Of a DNA stretch of 64,000 nt, positions 16,614-26,705 are shown piece by piece. Position 1 is the stretch's first letter. The number at the start of each line of letters is the position of its first letter. The position numbers and the translations under genes were made by a program. The stretch comes from Sphaerisporangium corydalis (lineage in GTDB: Bacteria; Actinomycetota; Actinomycetes; Streptosporangiales; Streptosporangiaceae). The stretch is from contig NZ_JANZYP010000022.1 in NCBI RefSeq assembly GCF_025506355.1, positions 1 to 64,000 on the forward strand. Direction: 5' to 3'. Below the pieces are notes generated by a model that saw nothing but the letters and a program-made list of their open reading frames with translations, did no database searches and was not told the origin of the DNA.

Positions 16614-17645
16614 ATGACGGACAGCACCACATCGATCGAAGCGTTCATCGCGGCCCTGCCCAAGGTCGAACTGCACGTTCACCTGGTCGGGGCCGCCTCG
16701 GTGCCCACGGTCCTCGAGCTCACCCGGCGCTATCCCGGCAGCGCCGTGCCCTCCACCGAGGAGGAGCTGCGGGACTTCTACGACTTCCGGGACTTCGCCC
16801 ACTTCGCCCAGATCTACGAGGGCGTCAACGGCCTGGTACGCGAGCCCGCCGACGTCGCCACCCTGGTCACCGGCGCCGCGCGCGACCTCGCCGCCCAGAA
16901 CGTCAGGTACGTCGAGCTGACGGTCACCCCGTACTCCCACCAGCGCATGGGCATGTCCCGGCGCGCCATCACCGAGGCGCTGGACCTGGCGGCGCGCGAG
17001 GCCGCGGGGTACGGGGTGCGCGTCGGCTACGTCTTCGACATCCCCGGCGAGTTCGGGATCGAGGGGACCCGGGCCACGCTCGACCACGCGCTCAACGAGC
17101 CGCCCGAGGCGCTGGTCGGCTTCGGCCTCGCCGGGATCGAGCAGGAGCGCCCGCGCTACCGCGACGCCTTCAGGGACGCGTTCCGCGCGGCCACCGCGGC
17201 CGGCCTGCACAGCGTGCCGCACGGGGGCGAGATGACCGGGCCCGAGACCATCTGGGAGGTCATCGACGGGCTCGGCGCCGAGCGCATCGGCCACGGCATC
17301 CGCTGCGTGGACGACCCACGGCTCATGGCCCACCTGCGGGAGACCCAGATCCCGCTGGAGGTGTGCCCGACGTCCAACGTCCGCACCCGGCAGGTGCCGG
17401 ACATCGCCGCCCACCCGTTCCCCCGGCTGCTGGAGCAGGGGCTGTACGTCACCCTCAACAGCGACGACCCGCCCATGTTCGGCACCACGCTCGACCGGGA
17501 GTACCGGGTGGTGTCGGAGGTCTTCGGCCTCGGCCCCGAGGACCTGGCGGACCTGGCCCGTAACGCCGTCAACGCGTCCTACCTGGACGGGGACGGCAAG
17601 CGCGCGATCATCGCCGAGATCGACGCGCTCTCCGCGCCCCGCTAG
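16614..17645 (+). CDS. Adenosine deaminase family protein
   Basis: A 343-residue zinc-dependent deaminase of the adenosine deaminase superfamily. Motifs in order: KVELHVHLVGA (metal-binding His pair near residue 20), SVPHGGE (catalytic Glu, about 200), RIGHGIR, CPTSNVRT and LNSDDPPMF (metal-binding Asp, about 285). HVHL and LVGA differ from the classical HIHLDG, so the substrate may be adenosine or a related 6-aminopurine nucleoside such as aminodeoxyfutalosine. A TAAGGT -10-like box at 16600-16605 ends nine bases before ATG, so the mRNA may be leaderless. Confidence 0.88.
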   Translation: MTDSTTSIEAFIAALPKVELHVHLVGAASVPTVLELTRRYPGSAVPSTEEELRDFYDFRDFAHFAQIYEGVNGLVREPADVATLVTGAARDLAAQNVRYVELTVTPYSHQRMGMSRRAITEALDLAAREAAGYGVRVGYVFDIPGEFGIEGTRATLDHALNEPPEALVGFGLAGIEQERPRYRDAFRDAFRAATAAGLHSVPHGGEMTGPETIWEVIDGLGAERIGHGIRCVDDPRLMAHLRETQIPLEVCPTSNVRTRQVPDIAAHPFPRLLEQGLYVTLNSDDPPMFGTTLDREYRVVSEVFGLGPEDLADLARNAVNASYLDGDGKRAIIAEIDALSAPR

Positions 17646-17665
17646 CCGCGTCGGATCACGGAAGG

Positions 17666-18439
17666 TCAGGGGGAGGCGGGGCGGCCCAGGCCGGGAGGGA
17701 TCTTGGAGGCGGCGGCGCGGTCGAGCAGGAACAGCGTGCGCAGCCGCCCCCGCGCCCCCGCGCCCGGCACCTGCACCGGCCCGGACTCCTGCAGGGCCAG
17801 GCGCACCGCTCCCGCCTTCTCCTCGCCCGCCGCGATCACCCACACCTCGCGCGCCGACCTGATGGTCGGCTGCGTCATGGAGATCCGGGTCGGCGGCGGC
17901 TTGGGCGCGCCGTGCACGGCCACCACCGGGCGCTCGTCGTACAGGGCGGGCATCCCGGGGAACAGGGAGGCCACGTGGCCGTCCGGGCCGAGCCCGAGCA
18001 GCAGGATGTCGAAGGACGGCACCGGGCCGTGGTCCTCGTTGCGCGACATCGCCCGCAGCTCGTCGGCGTACCGGTCGGCGGACTCCTCGGCGGTCATGCC
18101 CGAGTCGGGACCGAGCACGGAATGCACGCGGGCGGGGTTGACGTCGACGTGGTCGAGCAGCGCCTCCCGGGCGCCGGTCTCGTTGCGCTCGGGGTCGCCG
18201 GCCGGCAGGAAGCGCTCGTCACCCCACCAGATGTCCAGGCGCGGCCACTCCACCGCGTCGCGCGCCGGGGTGGCCGCCACCTCGGCCAGGGTGGCGACGC
18301 CCATGCCGCCGCCGGTCAGCACCAGATGCGCCGAGCCCTTGGCCACTTGGGCGTCGACCAGCCCGGTGATCAGGCGTGCCGCGACGGCCTTCGCCAGCAG
18401 GTCGGCGTCCCGGTGGACGAGAACCGAAGGAACACTCAC
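17666..18439 (-). CDS. pgl: 6-phosphogluconolactonase
   Basis: Hydrolyses 6-phosphogluconolactone to 6-phosphogluconate in the oxidative pentose phosphate pathway. From GTG 18439 it has 257 residues, normal for the DevB/Pgl type. It shows LVLTGGGMGV, the WWGDERFLP signature (about residue 80) and LLLGLGPDGHVASLFPG with the catalytic acid/base region (about 150). Last gene of the minus-strand tkt-tal-pgi-zwf-opcA-pgl block, 121 bp after opcA. Confidence 0.94.
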   Translation of the reverse strand: MSVPSVLVHRDADLLAKAVAARLITGLVDAQVAKGSAHLVLTGGGMGVATLAEVAATPARDAVEWPRLDIWWGDERFLPAGDPERNETGAREALLDHVDVNPARVHSVLGPDSGMTAEESADRYADELRAMSRNEDHGPVPSFDILLLGLGPDGHVASLFPGMPALYDERPVVAVHGAPKPPPTRISMTQPTIRSAREVWVIAAGEEKAGAVRLALQESGPVQVPGAGARGRLRTLFLLDRAAASKIPPGLGRPASP

Positions 18440-18560
18440 GAGAACAACCGTCCTTAACAACGATCGGTGCCCGGCACCCGCCCTCGTCCCGAAGAATCCG
18501 GGACCGAAGGTGGATGCCGGGCCACCAGGTGCGAACCAGATCAGGACCCGGCGAAGCGGG

Positions 18561-19478
18561 TCACGACCGTTTGGAGCCGTTGGAGGCGGCGGCCTGGATC
18601 GCCGCCGCGTACACCTCGTCGGGGTCCAGCCGCCGCAGTTCCTCGGCCAGCAGGTCGGAGGTGGGCCGCCGGGCCAGCGCGACCTGCCGGTCCGGCTGCC
18701 CGGGCCGTACCAGGGTGGCGGTGCGGGAGTCCTGCCGCTTCACGACCACCTCGCCGCCCTTCAGCCGCAGGTGGACGGTCGTCAGCCCCGGGCCCTTGGA
18801 CTCGGTCACCTTGATCGGCGCGTCCAGCCGGTCCGAGAGCCACACGGCCAGCAGCGCCGCGCTCGGGTGTCCCGGCTCGGCCTCCACGTAGCCGTCCAGG
18901 ATCTTGCCGACCGGCTGGTCGAACGCCGCGGCCAGCAGGCTGCGCCACGGGGTGATCCGGGTCCAGGCCAGGTCGGTGTCGCCCGGCGTGTAGCCGGCGC
19001 TGCGGCTCCGGATGGCGGCCACCGAGTCGCCGGCCGACCGCGCGTCGGTGATGCGGCGCTGGCCGAACGCGCCGACCGGGTCCTTGGCGGGCGCCTCGGG
19101 GGCGTTGTTGGGCCACCAGACGACCACCGGGATGTCGGGCAGCAGCAGCGGGGACAGCACCGAGTCGGCGTGCTCGCGCAGCTCCCCGTACAGGCGGAGC
19201 AGGACGACCTCGCCGGTCGTCAGCTCGCCGACCCGGATCTCCGCGTCCAGCCGGGTGGCCTCCTCACGCTCCCTCGGAATGACCGCGAGGATCCGCGAGG
19301 GGTGCTCGCGTGAGGCCTCGGAGGCCGCGCGGACCGCGTCGTACTGGTGGCTCTCGTCGCACACCACCACCAGCGTCAGCACCATGCCGACGGCCGGCGC
19401 GCCGACCTGGTGGCGCAGCCGGGTGAGCTGCGAGGAGATGTCGGAGGCGGTGGTGGCCCCCATGAGGAAACTGGTCAC
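18561..19478 (-). CDS. opcA: Glucose-6-phosphate dehydrogenase assembly protein OpcA
   Basis: Actinobacterial and cyanobacterial factor that promotes assembly or activity of glucose-6-phosphate dehydrogenase. The 305-residue protein shows family stretches GAPAVGMVLTLVVV near the N-terminus, DIPVVVWWPN (about 115), and the C-terminal helix RRLDPDEVYAAAI. It lies 43 bp after zwf on the same strand, which fits its partnership with Zwf. Confidence 0.94.
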   Translation of the reverse strand: MTSFLMGATTASDISSQLTRLRHQVGAPAVGMVLTLVVVCDESHQYDAVRAASEASREHPSRILAVIPREREEATRLDAEIRVGELTTGEVVLLRLYGELREHADSVLSPLLLPDIPVVVWWPNNAPEAPAKDPVGAFGQRRITDARSAGDSVAAIRSRSAGYTPGDTDLAWTRITPWRSLLAAAFDQPVGKILDGYVEAEPGHPSAALLAVWLSDRLDAPIKVTESKGPGLTTVHLRLKGGEVVVKRQDSRTATLVRPGQPDRQVALARRPTSDLLAEELRRLDPDEVYAAAIQAAASNGSKRS

Positions 19479-19521
19479 GCCGCCCCCCGTGACGGGCGTA
19501 GCCCCGGCTGTCGCGTGTGGG

Positions 19522-21273
19522 TCACAGCATCCTCCATACTCGGCCGTCGCGGGCCATCAGCTCGTCGGCCGACTTGGGGCCGCCGGTCCCCGAGGGGTAC
19601 CCCTCCGGCTGCTCGTCGGTCTTGGCCCAGAACTCCTCGATCGGGTCGATGACCTTCCACGACAGCTCGACCTCGCGCTGGTGCGGGAACAGCGGCGGGT
19701 CGCCGATCAGCACGTCAAGCAGCAGCCGCTCGTAGGCCTCGGGGGAGGACTCGAGGAACGCCTCGCCGTAGGCGAAGTCCATGTTCACGTCCCGGACCTC
19801 CATGGCGGTCCCCGGCACCTTGGAGCCGAAGCGCACCGTGATGCCCTCGTCCGGCTGGATCCTGATGACCAGGGCGTTCTGCCCGAGGATCTCGGTGTCG
19901 GTCTTGCTGAACGGCAGGTGGGGCGCCCGCTGGAAGACCACGGCGACCTCGGTCATCCGGCGGCCGAGGCGCTTGCCCGTGCGCAGGTAGAACGGCACGC
20001 CGGCCCAGCGCCGGTTGGCGATCTCCAGCTTGATGGCGGCGTAGGTCTCGGTGGTGGAGTCCGCCGGGATGCCGTCCTCCTCCAGGAACCCCGCGACCGG
20101 CACGCCGCCCTGCCAGCCCGCCGTGTACGCGCCGCGGGCGGTGGCCAGGCTGAGGTCCTCCGGCAGGGTGAGGGCCTCGAGGACCTTCTCCTTCTCCCTG
20201 CGCAGCGCCGCGGCGCCGAACGCCGTCGGGTCCTCCATGGCGACCAGCGCCAGGAGCTGAAGCAGGTGGTTCTGGATGACGTCCCTGGCCGCGCCGATGC
20301 CGTCGTAGTACCCGGCCCGGCCGCCGACGCCGATGTCCTCGGCCATCGTGATCTGCACGTGGTCGACGTAGCCGCGGTTCCAGATCGGCTCGAACAGGGT
20401 GTTGGCGAACCGCAGCGCCAGGATGTTCTGGACGGTCTCCTTGCCCAGGTAGTGGTCGATGCGGAACACCGAGTCGGGCTTGAAGGCCGAGTCGACGGTG
20501 CGGTTCAGCTCCCTGGCCGTCTTCAGGTCGTGCCCGAACGGCTTCTCGATCACCACGCGGCGCCACGAGCCGGCCGGCGCCTTGGTCAGGCCGGTGCGCT
20601 TGAGCTGGTCGACGATGAGCGGGAAGGCCTTCGGCGGCGTCGACAGGTAGAAGGCGTAGTTGCCGCCGGTCCCGCGCGTCTCGTCGATCTCCTTGAGCGC
20701 CATGGCCAGCGCGTCGAAGGCGCCCTCGTCGTCGAACGAGCCGGGGACGAAGTGCAGTCCCTCGCAGATCTGCTTCCAGACCTCCTCCCGGAAGGGAGTG
20801 CGGGCGTGCTCCTTGACGGCGTCATGAGTGATCTTGGCGAAGTCCTGGTGGGCCCAGTCGCGCCGGGCGAAGCCGACCAGCGAGAACCCCGGCGGCAGCA
20901 GCCCCCGGTTGCCCAGGTCGTAGATGGCGGGCAGGAGCTTGCGCCGCGCCAGGTCGCCGGTCACTCCGAAAAGCACCAGCACGCACGGCCCCGCCACGCG
21001 CGGCAGGCGCTTGTCGCGGGGGTCGCGCAGCGGGTTCGCCTCCATCACCTCCATCGTGGTGGCGGTGCTCGCGACCGACTGGGCGGCCGTGAGCGAGTCG
21101 TCTGGGGTGACCTTGTGGGGGTGCTCGGCGTGCGCGGCGGCCGAGACCTCGCGGGGCGAGGGCGCGGGCGCGCCCCCGTCCGGCCCGGTCAGGCCGCTCG
21201 CGCCCTCCGGCGCCGTCGTGGACCCCGGAGGGCCGCTCTCGCCGGCCGAGCGTGGCTGCTCACTGTCGTTCAT
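19522..21273 (-). CDS. zwf: Glucose-6-phosphate 1-dehydrogenase
   Basis: Oxidises glucose 6-phosphate with NADP+ (or NAD+), entry step of the pentose phosphate pathway. Motifs: nucleotide-binding FGVTGDLARRKL, EKPFGHD, and the catalytic RIDHYLGKE with the family His. At 583 residues it is longer than the usual about 510 because of a Pro/Ser/Ala-rich N-terminal extension of about 75 residues before MEANPLRDP. ATG 21273 overlaps the pgi stop (TGATG) and follows GGGAGG, so the long form is well supported; an internal start near MEVMEAN is the alternative. Confidence 0.95.
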   Translation of the reverse strand: MNDSEQPRSAGESGPPGSTTAPEGASGLTGPDGGAPAPSPREVSAAAHAEHPHKVTPDDSLTAAQSVASTATTMEVMEANPLRDPRDKRLPRVAGPCVLVLFGVTGDLARRKLLPAIYDLGNRGLLPPGFSLVGFARRDWAHQDFAKITHDAVKEHARTPFREEVWKQICEGLHFVPGSFDDEGAFDALAMALKEIDETRGTGGNYAFYLSTPPKAFPLIVDQLKRTGLTKAPAGSWRRVVIEKPFGHDLKTARELNRTVDSAFKPDSVFRIDHYLGKETVQNILALRFANTLFEPIWNRGYVDHVQITMAEDIGVGGRAGYYDGIGAARDVIQNHLLQLLALVAMEDPTAFGAAALRREKEKVLEALTLPEDLSLATARGAYTAGWQGGVPVAGFLEEDGIPADSTTETYAAIKLEIANRRWAGVPFYLRTGKRLGRRMTEVAVVFQRAPHLPFSKTDTEILGQNALVIRIQPDEGITVRFGSKVPGTAMEVRDVNMDFAYGEAFLESSPEAYERLLLDVLIGDPPLFPHQREVELSWKVIDPIEEFWAKTDEQPEGYPSGTGGPKSADELMARDGRVWRML

Positions 21274-22898
21274 CAAACCTCCCGGGCGGCGGCGAGCAGG
21301 TGCCGCACACCGGCCTCGCGATCGGTCAGGTGCAGGCGTACGGCCGGTCGTCCCCGCTTGCCGAACGCGTCGAGGTCGCCGAGCGCCTGGGCGAGCTGGA
21401 GCCGTCCGAGGGTGAACGACTTGCCCGGCACTTCCAGGTCGTTCTCCACCACGCCGGTGATCTGCAGGAACACGCCGTTCTGCGGGCCGCCCTTGTGGTA
21501 CTGCCCGGTCGAGTGCAGGTAGCGCGGGCCCCAGCCGAAGGTGACCGGCCGGTCGGTGCGGATCGACAGCAGCCCCTGCAGGGTGGCGGCGTCGTGCGCG
21601 GCCCACACGTCGGTGATCTCCTCGAAGGAGGCGTCCTCCGGGACCGGCACGTCGAACGCGGCCTCGCGGTCGAGGAAGGCCAGGATCGCCAGGTAGCCCC
21701 GCTCGGGGATGTCCTCGAGCAGGAAGGTGAGGACGCCGGAGAGGTCCTTGACGTGCTCGGGCAGGGTGCCGTACACCTCCACCGGGCCGTCGACCAGCGC
21801 CGGGGCACCGGTCGGCAGCGGGCCGTCGCCGGCGTCCCGCAGGATGCGGGCGGTGTTCTCCTTGGACTCGGCCACGTTCGGCTGGTCGAAGGGGTTGATG
21901 CCGAGCAGCCGCCCGGCGACCGCGGTGGCGTACTCCCACACCAGGAACTGCGCGCCGAGCGGCCCGTCGATCTGGACGCCGGCCTCGGTGTCGATGCCCG
22001 CCACCAGCTCGTCGCCGCCGTCGGTCGGGTCGGTGCCGACGACGGGCAGGATGCCCTTGCCCTGCTTGCCGGTCGACTCGGCGACCAGCTGCTCGGTCCA
22101 GTCGGGCAGCCCGTTGATCCCCGACAGGCTGTCGTCCAGCAGCAGCTTGTCGCGGCCGGCCACTGCGGCGGCGCCGATCGCCGCGCCCAGCTCCAGGCCG
22201 GGGTTGTCCTGGTCGCCGGCGAGGCTCGGGAGGACCTCGGCGGCCTGGTCGAGCAGGGCCGCGATGTCGGCCCCGGCCAGCGCGCTCGGCACCAGGCCGA
22301 AGGCGGTGAGCGCGCTGTAGCGGCCTCCGACGTTCGGGTCGGCCAGGATGACGGTGTAGCCGGCCTCGATGGCGCTCTGCTCCAGCGGGGAGCCCGGGTC
22401 GGTGACCACCACGATGCGGTCGGCGGGGTCGATGCCGGCGTCGCGGAAGGCCTTCTCGTAGATGCGGCGGTGGCTGTCGGTCTCGACCGTCGAGCCGCTC
22501 TTGCTGGACACCACCAGGATCGTGCGGTCGAGGCGGTCGTCCAGCGCCCGGCGCACCTGGCCGGGGTCGGTGGTGTCGAGGACGGTCAGCGGCACGTCGG
22601 AGCTGGCGCAGATGACCTCGGGGGCCAGCGAAGAGCCGCCCATGCCGGCGAGCACGACGTGCTCCAGGTTCTCCGCGCGGGCCCGCTCGACCAGCTTGGC
22701 GATCTCCGGGAGCAGCTCGCGCGAGGTGGTGGGCAGGCCGAGCCACCCGAGGCGGACGCGCGCCTCCTCCTCGGCCTCGGGTCCCCACAAGGTGGGGTCG
22801 CCGCTGGACAGTGCCTGGGGCACGCTCGCCTCGGCGAGCCCCCGCACGGCCTCGGACGCCTCATCGGCTACCGCGTCGTCACCGAACGTTACGGACAT
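21273..22898 (-). CDS. pgi: Glucose-6-phosphate isomerase
   Basis: Interconverts glucose 6-phosphate and fructose 6-phosphate, linking glycolysis and the pentose phosphate block. About 541 residues of the Pgi family, of the diverged actinobacterial form. SIS-domain features include VLAGMGGSSLAPEV, VSSKSGSTVET (phosphate binding) and the C-terminal LHSTGQYHKGG. ATG 22898 is chosen because AAGG lies six bases upstream; ATG 22904 is two codons longer. Overlaps zwf by one base. Confidence 0.94.
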   Translation of the reverse strand: MSVTFGDDAVADEASEAVRGLAEASVPQALSSGDPTLWGPEAEEEARVRLGWLGLPTTSRELLPEIAKLVERARAENLEHVVLAGMGGSSLAPEVICASSDVPLTVLDTTDPGQVRRALDDRLDRTILVVSSKSGSTVETDSHRRIYEKAFRDAGIDPADRIVVVTDPGSPLEQSAIEAGYTVILADPNVGGRYSALTAFGLVPSALAGADIAALLDQAAEVLPSLAGDQDNPGLELGAAIGAAAVAGRDKLLLDDSLSGINGLPDWTEQLVAESTGKQGKGILPVVGTDPTDGGDELVAGIDTEAGVQIDGPLGAQFLVWEYATAVAGRLLGINPFDQPNVAESKENTARILRDAGDGPLPTGAPALVDGPVEVYGTLPEHVKDLSGVLTFLLEDIPERGYLAILAFLDREAAFDVPVPEDASFEEITDVWAAHDAATLQGLLSIRTDRPVTFGWGPRYLHSTGQYHKGGPQNGVFLQITGVVENDLEVPGKSFTLGRLQLAQALGDLDAFGKRGRPAVRLHLTDREAGVRHLLAAAREV

Positions 22899-23049
22899 AT
22901 CCATCCTTAGAAGTCTCTCCTCGCGCGAGAGCGGGCCGGCAGGCGCCGGTGCGCCGGGCATCGCGCGCGCCCGGATCGGCGGTCTTGACGAGAGTCCGGC
23001 CGGGCCGCCTCGGCGCCCGGCCGGCTCGGATGCGAATCGCGGACCGGCC

Positions 23050-24159
23050 TCAGCCGGCCTTCCTCAGCTCTGTCTCAAGGGTCCCGAGCAGCTCGTCCCA
23101 CGAGGCCACGAACTTCTGCACGCCTTCCTCCTCCAGCGCCTTGACCACATCGTCGTAGTCGATACCGGCCTGCTTGAGCTCGGCCATGGTGTTCCACGCC
23201 TGCTCGTAGCCGGGCCGGATGGTGTCGCCGTCGATGTTGCCATGATCGGCGACCGCGTCGAGGGTCTTCTCCGGCATGGTGTTGACCGTGCCCGCGGTGA
23301 CGAGCTGGTCGACGTACATGGTGTCGGGGTAGTCCGGGTTCTTGACCCCGGTGGAGGCCCACAGCGGGCGCTGCGGACGGGCGCCCGCGGCCTCGAGCGC
23401 CTGCCAGCGCGGGTCGTTCACGACGTCCTCGTAGGCGGCGTAGGCGAGACGGGCGTTGGCGATGGCCGCCTTGCCCTTGAGCGCGACGGCCTCGGGGGTG
23501 CCGATCTTGTCCAGCCGCTTGTCGATCTCGGTGTCGAAGCGGCTGACGAAGAACGACGCCACCGACTCGATCGTGGACAGGTCAAGGCCGTTGGCCTTGG
23601 CCCCCTCCAGGCCCGCGAGCCAGGCGTCCATGACGGCGCGGTAACGCTCCAGCGAGAAGATCAGCGTGACGTTGACGCTGATGCCCTCCGCGAGCGCCTG
23701 CGTGATCGCGGGCAGCCCGTCGAGGGTCGCCGGGATCTTGATGAACACGTTGGGCCGGTTCACCAGCCACCACAGCGCCCTGGCCTCGGCCACGGTCTTC
23801 TCCGCGCTGTCGTCGGCCAGGCGCGGGTCGACCTCGATGGACACCCGGCCGTCGACGCCCTTGGTGGCGTCGTAGACCGGCCGCAGCACGTCGGCGGCCC
23901 AGCGGATGTCGAAGGTCGTGATGGCCCTGACCGCCTCGCCCACGTCCACCCCGCGGACCGACAGGTCGCGCAGCTGGGTGTCGTAGGCGTCGCCCTTGCT
24001 CAGGGCGGAGGCGAAGATCGTCGGGTTGGACGTGACGCCCGTGACCTGCTTGTCCCGGATCAGGGCTTCCAGGTTGCCGGTGCGCAGGCGCTCACGGCTG
24101 ATGTCGTCGAGCCAGATCGACACGCCCTGGCCGGTCAGGCGCTTCAGGTTTTCGCTCAT
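23050..24159 (-). CDS. tal: Transaldolase
   Basis: Moves a dihydroxyacetone unit between sugar phosphates in the non-oxidative pentose phosphate pathway. The 369-residue protein is the long TalA/B-like actinobacterial form: [12 protein letters not shown] and [10 protein letters not shown] near the N-terminus, FIKIPAT with the Schiff-base Lys (about residue 140), and [14 protein letters not shown]. Separated from tkt by 12 bp and so co-transcribed. Confidence 0.96.
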   Translation of the reverse strand: MSENLKRLTGQGVSIWLDDISRERLRTGNLEALIRDKQVTGVTSNPTIFASALSKGDAYDTQLRDLSVRGVDVGEAVRAITTFDIRWAADVLRPVYDATKGVDGRVSIEVDPRLADDSAEKTVAEARALWWLVNRPNVFIKIPATLDGLPAITQALAEGISVNVTLIFSLERYRAVMDAWLAGLEGAKANGLDLSTIESVASFFVSRFDTEIDKRLDKIGTPEAVALKGKAAIANARLAYAAYEDVVNDPRWQALEAAGARPQRPLWASTGVKNPDYPDTMYVDQLVTAGTVNTMPEKTLDAVADHGNIDGDTIRPGYEQAWNTMAELKQAGIDYDDVVKALEEEGVQKFVASWDELLGTLETELRKAG

Positions 24160-24171
24160 GACTAAGGTCCC

Positions 24172-26283
24172 TCAGTTTCCGGTTGTGTGGCCCTTGTCGG
24201 CCCCGGTCTTGGCGAGGCTGCCCTTCGCCGCGGTGGCGACGCGCTCGGCGGTCAGCCCGAACTGCTCGTACAGCGTCTTGTACGGCGCGGAGGCGCCGAA
24301 GTGTTCAAGGCTCAGGACCTCACCCTCCTCACCTACGAACTGCCTCCAGCCCAGGGCGATTCCCGCCTCCACCGCGACCCGGGCGCGGACCGCCGGCGGC
24401 AGGACGAGCTGCTTGTAGGCGTCGTCCTGCGCGTTGAACCACTCCACGCACGGCATGGACACCACACGGGTCGGGAAGCCCTCGTCCTCCAGCAACTTGC
24501 GTGCCCCGACGGCGAGCTCCACCTCGCTGCCGGTGCCGATGAGGATCACGGCGGGCTGCCCGTTGGAGGCCTCTTCGAGGATGTAGGCGCCCTTGGCCAC
24601 CTTGCCGAAGTCGGCCGAGGCCGCGAACGTCGGGACGTTCTGCCGGGTCAGCGCCAGGGCCGCAGGGCGGTCGGTGTGCTCAAGGATGGCCTTCCACGCG
24701 GCCGAGGTCTCGTTGGCGTCGGCGGGGCGCACGACGTCCAGGCCCGGGATCGCGCGCAGCGCCCACAGGTGCTCCACCGGCTGGTGGGTCGGGCCGTCCT
24801 CGCCGAGGCCGATCGAGTCGTGCGTCCACACGTAGGTGACCGGCAGGCCCATCAGGGCCGCCAGGCGCACGGCCGGGCGCATGTAGTCGCTGAAGACCAG
24901 GAACGTGCCGCCGTACGGGCGGGTGCCGTCGTGCAGGGCGATGCCGTTGAGGATCGAGCCCATGCCGTGCTCGCGGATGCCGAAGTGCAGCGTGCGCCCG
25001 TACCTGTCGCCCGGGAAGGCCTTGGTCTGGTGCTCCTCGGGGATGAAGGACGGCTCGCCCTCCATGGTGGTGTTGTTGGACTCGGCCAGGTCGGCCGAAC
25101 CGCCCCACAGCTCGGGCAGCACCGGGGCCAGCGCGGTCAGCACCTGACCCGAGGCCTTGCGGGTCGCCACGGACTTGCCCGCCTCGAAGGTCGGCAGCGC
25201 CTGCTCCCAGCCGGCCGGCAGCTTGCGCTCCCGCATGCGGTCGAACAGCGCGACCCGCTCGGAGCCGGCGGCCTGCCAGGCGTCGAAGCCCTTGGCCCAC
25301 TCGGCGTGCAGGGCCCGCCCGCGCTGGACGACGCCGCGGGCGTGGTCCAGGAGCTCCTCGGGCACGTCGAAGCTCTTGGCCGGGTCGAGGCCGAGGACCT
25401 CCTTGGTGGCGGCCACCTCGTCGGCGCCGAGCGCCGAGCCGTGGATCTTGCCGGTGTTCTGCTTGTTCGGCGCGGGCCAGCCGATGATCGTGCGCAGCTT
25501 GATCAGCGTCGGGCGCTCGGTCTCGGCCAGCGCGGCCTGGTAGGCCCGGTAGAGCTCCTCGACGTTCTCGACGTACTCACCGGTCTCGGTCCAGTCGACG
25601 GTGATCACGTGCCAGCCGTACGCCTCGTACCGCTTGGCGACGTCCTCCGACAGCGCGATGGCGGTGTCGTCCTCGATCGAGATGTGGTTGGAGTCGTAGA
25701 TGACGTTGAGGTTGCCCAGCTTCTGGTGGCCCGCGATGGAGCTCACCTCGTGGCTGATGCCCTCTTCGATGTCGCCGTCGGAGGCGATCACCCAGATCTG
25801 GTGGTCGAACGGGCTGGCGCCGGGCGCGGAGTCGGGGTCGAACAGGCCCCGCTCGCGCCGCTGGGCCATGGCCATGCCGACCGCGTTGCCGAGGCCCTGG
25901 CCGAGCGGCCCGGTGGTCGTCTCGACGCCGAGCGTGTGGCCGTGCTCAGGGTGGGCCGGGGTCAGGCTGCCCCACTGGCGCAGCGACTCCAGGTCCTGCA
26001 GGGTCAGGCCGTACCCCGAAAGGTAGAGCTGGATGTAAAGGGTGAGGCTGGAGTGGCCGGCCGACAGCACGAACCGGTCACGCCCGGTCCAGGCCGGGTC
26101 GGAGGGATCATGGCGCAGAATCCGCTGGAATAGCAGGTAGGCGGCGGGCGCCAGGCTCATCGCGGTGCCGGGGTGGCCCGAGCCCGCCTTCTCCACCGCG
26201 TCCATCGCCAAGGCGCGTATCACGTCGACCGTGCGCCGATCGAGGTCGCCCCACTCAAGTTCTGGCACGAGTTCGCTGCTCAA
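24172..26283 (-). CDS. tkt: Transketolase
   Basis: Thiamine-diphosphate enzyme that moves two-carbon units between sugar phosphates. The 703-residue protein has the usual length and order: [24 protein letters not shown], the ThDP motif ASDGDIEEG to NVIYDSN, and the pyrimidine-domain [20 protein letters not shown] start preceded by AGGAGA. First gene of the minus-strand block, divergent from ctaB. Confidence 0.96.
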   Translation of the reverse strand: MSSELVPELEWGDLDRRTVDVIRALAMDAVEKAGSGHPGTAMSLAPAAYLLFQRILRHDPSDPAWTGRDRFVLSAGHSSLTLYIQLYLSGYGLTLQDLESLRQWGSLTPAHPEHGHTLGVETTTGPLGQGLGNAVGMAMAQRRERGLFDPDSAPGASPFDHQIWVIASDGDIEEGISHEVSSIAGHQKLGNLNVIYDSNHISIEDDTAIALSEDVAKRYEAYGWHVITVDWTETGEYVENVEELYRAYQAALAETERPTLIKLRTIIGWPAPNKQNTGKIHGSALGADEVAATKEVLGLDPAKSFDVPEELLDHARGVVQRGRALHAEWAKGFDAWQAAGSERVALFDRMRERKLPAGWEQALPTFEAGKSVATRKASGQVLTALAPVLPELWGGSADLAESNNTTMEGEPSFIPEEHQTKAFPGDRYGRTLHFGIREHGMGSILNGIALHDGTRPYGGTFLVFSDYMRPAVRLAALMGLPVTYVWTHDSIGLGEDGPTHQPVEHLWALRAIPGLDVVRPADANETSAAWKAILEHTDRPAALALTRQNVPTFAASADFGKVAKGAYILEEASNGQPAVILIGTGSEVELAVGARKLLEDEGFPTRVVSMPCVEWFNAQDDAYKQLVLPPAVRARVAVEAGIALGWRQFVGEEGEVLSLEHFGASAPYKTLYEQFGLTAERVATAAKGSLAKTGADKGHTTGN

Positions 26284-26705
26284 CTGCTCGATCTCCTATT
26301 GGTATTGGCGCCGGCTCGGCTCGCTCGCACGTCCGGTCTGGGCGTTCCTCCCCACACCGGACCCTAACGGGTCGATCCCCTCACCGTAGATGCATCGTGC
26401 GTCCAACATGTGACCGGGAAAAGTGGCGCCCACGTCGTTTTAACCCTGCCCCCTGCACGCCATCTGGAACGTGAACCATGTTACGGGCCGGGACCTGGGT
26501 GACCGGGCACGTGGGGGGCCTTTCACCAGCCATGATGAACACCCGGCCGAAGGCGCCGCCGGAGGTGGCATTCGCCCCCGATGCCGGGCCCGCCGACCCC
26601 CCGCACTACAGTGAGTCCTCAAGCGTCGGCTCATGCCCGCATTCACGGATCCGCTCCAATCAGAGGTTACGCGTTGACCCCGCACCCGCTGGAAGCGCCT
26701 TGACG
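26284..26705. other. Divergent tkt-ctaB intergenic region
   Basis: About 420 bp holding the 5' regions of both genes. A TACAGT hexamer at 26607-26612 could be a -10 box for ctaB, but no good -35 is seen. No small gene or structured RNA was recognised. Confidence 0.4.

Noticed and set aside
19012-21522. 836-codon plus-strand frame opposite opcA-zwf-pgi
   Set aside because: Antisense shadow of three clear enzymes in GC-rich DNA.
19522-22788. 1088-codon minus-strand frame covering zwf and most of pgi
   Set aside because: Only the part from ATG 21273 is zwf; the upstream part is an out-of-frame reading of pgi.
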